This document shows, one piece after another, positions 37,420-41,403 of a DNA stretch of 41,403 nucleotides. The translations under genes were made by a program, and so were the position numbers. The DNA is taken from IMG/VR virus record IMGVR_UViG_3300042197_004928, positions 1 to 41,403 of that record. One strand, 5' to 3'. The stretch's first letter is position 1, and each line of letters starts with the position of its first letter. Below the pieces are notes generated by a model. That model saw nothing but the letters and a program-made list of their open reading frames with translations. It was not told where the DNA came from and did no database searches. Source of the DNA: a virus.

Positions 37420-40143
37420 ATGCAATTCACCAAACCCATCCCGTTTGAGGAGGCCGTGGACCGGCTCGGCGCGAAGACCGTGGTCGGCGCGAAGCTCGAC
37501 ACGGCCGCGTGGCAGCGGGTGCCGCTGGCGTTGCGCGAGCGGGCGTTCTTCTCGGCCAAGGTCGAGGACGCCCGGTTCCTCGCGGACCTGAAGGGCTGGC
37601 TCCGGGACTTCCAGACGGCGGCGCGTGAGGACGTGCCGCAACCGGACGGCACCACGGTGACCGCGCTGAAGGTCGGCAGCCGGGCGCAGTTCGTGGACCT
37701 CGCGCGGCGCAAGGCGCTGGCCCTGGGGCTCGACCGGGTGGTGGACCCGGAACAGCGCGGCAGCCTCCAGGACATCACCAGCGAACGAAGGCTCAGCCTG
37801 ATCTTCGACGTGCAGACCGAGCAGGCGAACAGCTTTGGCGACTGGCAGCAGGGCATGGACGCGGACGTGCTGAACGAGTTCCCGGCCTGGCGCTTCATCC
37901 GCACCGGCGAACCTCAGGCGCCCCGGCCAGTTCACCAGGCGCACGTGAACGAGGTGAGGCTGAAGACGGACCTCGAGTTCTGGCGGGCGATGAACGACCC
38001 GAGCTTCGGCGGCTTCGGCGTGCCCTGGGGGCCGTGGGGCTTTGGCTCGCTGATGGACACGGAGGACGTGGACCGCGGCGAGGCCGAATCCCTGGGGCTG
38101 CTGCAGCCGGGCCAACGCCTGGAACCCGCCACGCGGGATTTCAACGAAGGGCTGAAGGCGAGCGTCCGCGGCCTGGACGAGCCGATGCAGCGCTGGCTGC
38201 AGGCGCAGCTCGGCGACTCGGTGAAGCTCGAGGACGGGGCCGCCTGGTGGAAGGGCGACCGCACCGGCAAGGCCCTGGCCGGGGTGCCGCCGCGGTCCCG
38301 CCGGGCACCGGCCGCGCCCGTGCCGGCCGAGTTCGACGAGCAGGGCTTCCCCACGGACCTGGCCCACCTGGAGAAAGTGCGGGCGCTGGGCGGGAGCACG
38401 GGGGCCGAGCTGGTGCGCGATCCGCGGAGCGGCCGGCTGTTTGTCCGCAAGGAGGGCAACTCGCCGGAGCATGTGCGCGAGGAATTCACGGCCGACCAGC
38501 TCTACCGGGCGGCGGGCGTGCCGGTGCCGGCCGCGCGCCTCTACGACGGACCGAAGCCGGTGAAGCTGGCCGAGTTCGTGGAAGGGCAGACGCTGCAGCA
38601 GTATCTGGCCAAGGCGACGCCGGCCCAGCGGGACGCGGTGATCGGCAAGCTGCGCGAGCACTTCGCGGTGGATGCGCTGCTGGGCAACTGGGACGTGACG
38701 GGCACGGGCCTGGACAACGTGCTGGTGGACCGGGCGGGCACGCCCTGGCGGATCGACAACGGCGGGTCACTGCGCTTCCGCGCCCAGGGCATGGCGAAGA
38801 CGGCGAAGGAATGGCACGGGTATCCGACCGAGCTGTGGACGATGCGGGAGCAGGGCAAACTGGCCGGCAAGGTGTTCCACGGGCTGGGCTTCTACGACGT
38901 GGCGCGGCAGCTCGAGACGCTGCCCGGCGCGGCAATCCTGGCGGCGGCGCCGGCGGATCTGCGCGACACGCTCGCGGCGCGGCTGGCGGAGCTGGCGAAG
39001 GTGGCCCGCAAGGCGCGGGACTTTGAGTCGACGCAGTATGTGGCGGCCTACGCGGACCGGGTGTGCGAGCAGATGATGGCGCTGCGGAACTCGGACGTGT
39101 TCCGCCGGCTATCGCGGGAACTGGTCCAGGAGAAGGCCGGGGACTACGTGCTGCGCGACGAGAACGGCCTGCCGTTCGACCACCTGCGGACGCTGAAGGG
39201 CAACAAGGTGGCGGACGTCAGCCAGAACTACTTCGAGGTGATCAGCAAGGCGGCGATCTCGGTCAATTCCCACCACAAGAAGGGCGACCTGGCTTACAAT
39301 GCGACGTCGCTCCAGGCCGCCCTGAAGCTGCAGCCGGAACTGGAAAAGTTGGCCAGGGACGGCACCGCGCCCCAGCAGGAGCTGGCCAGCCACTACCTCC
39401 AGTCGCTGAAGGCCATCGTCGCGGCCCAGGGCAACCTCAAGGCCACCGTGCCGATGGTGACGAAGCACGCCTGGACGCCGCCCGACGCGGACGGCAAGTC
39501 GGTGGTCGCCGCCTTCGCGGAATGGATGCAGGAGCACGGCGGCGACTGGAACGTGGTGAGCCAATGGGCGGGCGCGCAGGCGGGCAGCTCGAAGAGCGAG
39601 GCGAGCCGGGCGTGGAAGTGGCACCTGCTGCAGCAGCTGGAGGGCGCCAAGGCTTCCGAGTTTCACAATCCACCGAAGAAGGCCGACCTCGACACCGTGC
39701 GGAAGGCGCACGGGGACAAATACGAACGGTCGCTGGAGCAGTTTCACGCGTTCGTCCAGGAAGTGCTGGAGCGCCTGACCTTTCCCGGCAGCGACCGGGA
39801 GCAGCGGGTGATGCGGCTGCTGCGGACGGAGACGACGGCGAGCGCGGTGACCATTCCCAAGGGACAGACCGGCGAATACAAACGCGGGGTGAACGAGTCG
39901 GGGTCGCTTTACATGCCCGTCTTCGACGGCGCGCGGACGGTCACAGCGGTGCCGTTTACGCGCATCACCAGCCTCTACTTTTTCGAGCGGACGCCGGGCA
40001 CGGGCGGAAGTCTGCTGCTCGGTGACGGGGAGAACGAGGCGACTTACATTGGCTGGAAACTCAGGACGCTGAACCTCGGCGAGTTGCCGAAGGGCAAGGT
40101 GCCGCTGAAGACGACGACGAACCGGAAGGATTGGGAGCTATGA
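37420..40143 (+). CDS. Mu gpF-like minor head protein fused to a kinase-like domain
   Basis: 907 residues. Residues about 1-230 resemble phage Mu gpF head morphogenesis: RRLSLIFDVQTEQANSFGDW ... PAWRFIRTGEPQAPRPVHQA ... DLEFWRAMNDPSFGGFGVPW. Residues about 325-480 form a kinase-like fold: K344 in LFVRKEGN, E354/E355, hinge LAEFVEGQTLQQYL, D425 and N433 in NWDVTGTGLDNVLVD, and D446 in WRIDNGGSLRFRAQG. Residues about 600-780 are helical (WMQEHGGDWNVVSQW). The last 110 residues may be a third, possibly ADP-ribosyltransferase-like, domain. gpF is a virion component, so the fused domains could be delivered into the cell with DNA. The gene is displaced from its usual place between portal and gpG. 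The kinase call is by pattern. Confidence 0.7.
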   Translation: MQFTKPIPFEEAVDRLGAKTVVGAKLDTAAWQRVPLALRERAFFSAKVEDARFLADLKGWLRDFQTAAREDVPQPDGTTVTALKVGSRAQFVDLARRKALALGLDRVVDPEQRGSLQDITSERRLSLIFDVQTEQANSFGDWQQGMDADVLNEFPAWRFIRTGEPQAPRPVHQAHVNEVRLKTDLEFWRAMNDPSFGGFGVPWGPWGFGSLMDTEDVDRGEAESLGLLQPGQRLEPATRDFNEGLKASVRGLDEPMQRWLQAQLGDSVKLEDGAAWWKGDRTGKALAGVPPRSRRAPAAPVPAEFDEQGFPTDLAHLEKVRALGGSTGAELVRDPRSGRLFVRKEGNSPEHVREEFTADQLYRAAGVPVPAARLYDGPKPVKLAEFVEGQTLQQYLAKATPAQRDAVIGKLREHFAVDALLGNWDVTGTGLDNVLVDRAGTPWRIDNGGSLRFRAQGMAKTAKEWHGYPTELWTMREQGKLAGKVFHGLGFYDVARQLETLPGAAILAAAPADLRDTLAARLAELAKVARKARDFESTQYVAAYADRVCEQMMALRNSDVFRRLSRELVQEKAGDYVLRDENGLPFDHLRTLKGNKVADVSQNYFEVISKAAISVNSHHKKGDLAYNATSLQAALKLQPELEKLARDGTAPQQELASHYLQSLKAIVAAQGNLKATVPMVTKHAWTPPDADGKSVVAAFAEWMQEHGGDWNVVSQWAGAQAGSSKSEASRAWKWHLLQQLEGAKASEFHNPPKKADLDTVRKAHGDKYERSLEQFHAFVQEVLERLTFPGSDREQRVMRLLRTETTASAVTIPKGQTGEYKRGVNESGSLYMPVFDGARTVTAVPFTRITSLYFFERTPGTGGSLLLGDGENEATYIGWKLRTLNLGELPKGKVPLKTTTNRKDWEL

Positions 40144-40478
40144 CGACACTGGTGGAACGACTGGATGAGGAGCCGGGCTTCGAGTGCCGGCGCGCGTGGA
40201 TCGCCGACAACGACGGCCGCCCCGAGGCGCGGGCTGACATCGGCGGAATCGAGTGCGTGATCGAGACCAAGGAAACGATCCTGGAGGCGGGGGTCGCGAC
40301 CTGCATCCCGCTGGACCCGGAGTGGGAGGAGAATTGGCCGCTCTGGGTGCGCGTATCGGTGGACGGGGAGGAGAAGTTGCTGCAGTGCGCGACGGCCGAC
40401 GCGCGCGTGGTGGCGGCGGCGCGGCAGTTTGCCGCGCTGCAGGCGGCGGGCCGCGCGGAGATCGGAAAGGAGCTTTGA
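40140..40478 (+). CDS. Small acidic protein, unknown function
   Basis: 112 residues from ATG 40140, overlapping the gpF-like stop (ATGA). The order strand, helix, strand with ADIGGIECVIETKETILEAG and WVRVSVDGEEKLLQCATADA suggests a compact mixed fold. Coupling to the gpF-like gene hints at a linked role, such as a virion or accessory partner. No family recognised. Confidence 0.5.
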   Translation: MTTLVERLDEEPGFECRRAWIADNDGRPEARADIGGIECVIETKETILEAGVATCIPLDPEWEENWPLWVRVSVDGEEKLLQCATADARVVAAARQFAALQAAGRAEIGKEL

Positions 40479-40481
40479 CCT

Positions 40482-40832
40482 ATGTGGATCGCGAGCAAAT
40501 TGGGGTTCTACAGCATCGTGCAGAAGACGGCCGGCGAATGGCACGTCCGGGCGCGGCTGCGGGCCGACCTGGTCAACCTGGTGAACGCGGTTTACCGGGA
40601 GCCGGCGGCGGTCGTGGAGACCATTGAGGAGTGGCCGACGGCGGATTACCGCTGGCGCATCCTGGTGACCGACGCGGGGGAGCTGGCGGGGATCTTCGCG
40701 GCCCTGGGCGACTCGGTGGACTACCCAAACTTCAAGGCCGAGGTGGGGCGGCGGCCGGATCAGACGGCCAAGCTGCCGGCCTATCACGCCCTGTGGGCGA
40801 GCCTTCACACCCTGCAAAACCAAGCCACCTGA
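40482..40832 (+). CDS. Conserved small hypothetical protein (MWI-x-KxGFYSIVQK type)
   Basis: 116 residues. The start MWIASKLGFYSIVQKTAGEW, then VRARLRADLVNLV, ADYRWRILV and VDYPNFKAEVGRRPDQ recall a small conserved protein found in many bacteria and phages whose function is not known to me. It is 3 bp after the previous gene. The fold looks like an alpha/beta sandwich. Confidence 0.6.
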   Translation: MWIASKLGFYSIVQKTAGEWHVRARLRADLVNLVNAVYREPAAVVETIEEWPTADYRWRILVTDAGELAGIFAALGDSVDYPNFKAEVGRRPDQTAKLPAYHALWASLHTLQNQAT

Positions 40833-40897
40833 ACATGCCAAAAGGCCGGGGCCGCGTTGGCGCGCAGCCCCGACCCGGACGCAGCCAGCTCACTGCA

Positions 40898-41095
40898 ATG
40901 AGCCAGCCGCTTAATACCATCCACGCGACGATGTTTTACACGGAAGGTCAGACAACGGCGGTCCTCGTGGACCGCGCGGGCCGGCGGGGGCGGCGGCGGC
41001 GCTTCGCCACGGCCGAGGCGGCGCTGGGTTGGTGCCGCGCCCATGCCACGGTGTTTGTCTGGCTGCCCACGAGCCCCGATCCGAGCGCGAACTGA
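40898..41095 (+). CDS. Small basic protein, unknown function
   Basis: 65 residues from ATG 40898 (MSQPLNTIHATMFYTEGQTT...); an in-frame ATG at 40835 would give 86 residues with an extra Gly/Arg-rich leader, and neither has a clear ribosome binding site. Strand TTAVLVDRAGRRGRRRRFAT then a helix, FATAEAALGWCRAH. Stop and next start share a base (TGATG). Confidence 0.45.
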   Translation: MSQPLNTIHATMFYTEGQTTAVLVDRAGRRGRRRRFATAEAALGWCRAHATVFVWLPTSPDPSAN

Positions 41096-41403
41096 TGGCC
41101 CGGAAACATCAACCTGACGAGACGGTGCAACCCCTGTTGCCCCTGTTCATCCCGACGATCCAGATCCGCCAGGCGGACGGGTCGATCCTGGTGAAACCGG
41201 GCAAGGCGGTGGCCCTCCTGACGCCGAAGCAGTTTGGCGAACAGGTGGGCCTGGGGCCGGACGCGATCCGGCGCAAGATCGGGTCGGATGCCCTGCCGGA
41301 GGCGTTCGTCGAGTATGCCGGCCCCAAGCTGATCCGTATCCGTTCCGAGGCCCTGGAGCACTTCCGGGAGCACTATCGGAACCTGCGCGGCCTCGGCGCC
41401 TGA
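41095..41403 (+). CDS. HTH protein in the Mor-like position
   Basis: 102 residues. The core LLTPKQFGEQVGLGPDAIRR, then EYAGPKLIRIRSEALEHFRE resembles an excisionase/MerR-type HTH followed by a wing. In Mu the last early gene, mor, activates middle and so late transcription; this gene has the corresponding place at the end of the rightward operon, but its sequence is not Mor-like. It may be a late activator or an excisionase-type architectural protein. The window ends with its stop codon. Confidence 0.55.
   Translation: MARKHQPDETVQPLLPLFIPTIQIRQADGSILVKPGKAVALLTPKQFGEQVGLGPDAIRRKIGSDALPEAFVEYAGPKLIRIRSEALEHFREHYRNLRGLGA

Larger units (their letters stand above)
1..41403. mobile_element. Mu-like transposable siphophage genome or prophage
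   Basis: The window holds a divergent pair of modules around a repressor at 24370-24987. Rightward are Ner-like, MuA-like, MuB-like and Gam-like genes. Leftward are Mu-type head genes (DUF3486-like small terminase, gp28-like large terminase, DUF935 portal, gpG-like, I-like protease with capsid, gp36/gp37-like) and a lambda/D3112-style non-contractile tail. The window begins and ends exactly at gene stop codons, so the transposon ends and flanking host DNA are not visible. Whether the DNA is an integrated prophage or a phage contig cannot be decided here. Confidence 0.9.

Noticed and set aside
37231-38661. 476-codon minus-strand ORF opposite the gpF-like gene
   Set aside because: Leu/His/Arg/Pro-rich shadow; the plus frame has head-protein and kinase-like motifs.
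1-41403. tRNA or rRNA genes
   Set aside because: No cloverleaf-like or rRNA-like sequence was noticed on reading either strand; a covariance search would be needed to exclude them fully.

Overview
The window is one complete-looking Mu-like transposable phage genome (prophage or assembled phage) of about 41 kb, G+C rich (roughly two thirds by eye) and almost fully coding. Nearly every junction is an overlapping ATGA, GTGA or TTGA stop/start. The host is probably a member of Verrucomicrobiota. That is inference only, from the dispersed GGGAGC-type and AACGCGGCC-type repeats between genes and from a secreted Ig-like cargo protein of a style common in that phylum. No rRNA, tRNA or host housekeeping gene is present to confirm it.

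Left half (1-24247, all on the minus strand, so read right to left): a secreted Ig-like cargo gene; a cluster of inverted repeats; a lipoprotein, a membrane/coiled-coil protein and a small winged-helix-like protein; a D12-class DNA adenine methyltransferase; terminase small and large subunits; a DUF935 portal; a gpG-like morphogenesis protein; one ORF fusing a Mu I-like protease, a scaffold-like coiled coil and the major capsid protein; gp36- and gp37-like connector proteins; a tail tube; three structural or decoration proteins including a LamG protein; a tail chaperone pair joined by a programmed -1 frameshift; a tape measure protein; a DUF2163-like tail protein; an NlpC/P60 protein; and a J-like tail tip. 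There is no sheath or Mu-type baseplate, so the particle should be a siphovirus with a Mu-like head, in the style of transposable siphophages such as D3112 and B3.

Centre (about 24.3-25.05 kb): an XRE-type repressor (minus) faces a short Ner-like DNA-binding gene (plus) across about 50 bp that carries TGTTTC/GAAACA inverted repeats. This is the likely lysis-lysogeny switch.

Right half (25038-41403, plus strand): small coupled early genes (ribbon-helix-helix and others), two apparently real antisense ORFs inserted among them, a zinc-finger/ParB-like fusion, a MuA-like transposase, a MuB-like ATPase, a Gam-like end-protection protein, a run of small unknown and Cys-rich genes, then a 907-residue gpF-like head protein fused to a kinase-like domain, and a terminal HTH protein in the position of Mu Mor. 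The repressor plus transposase module and the structural module are therefore divergent, and the gpF gene has left its usual place between portal and gpG.

Main points for a second look: the frameshift signal with its downstream stem; a 73-bp structured repeat whose stem shows compensatory changes; the gpF-kinase fusion with a possible ADP-ribosyltransferase tail; a transposase with Glu where the second catalytic Asp is expected; the protease-capsid fusion; and low-complexity repeats that provide stop codons, linkers and ribosome binding sites at many gene junctions.
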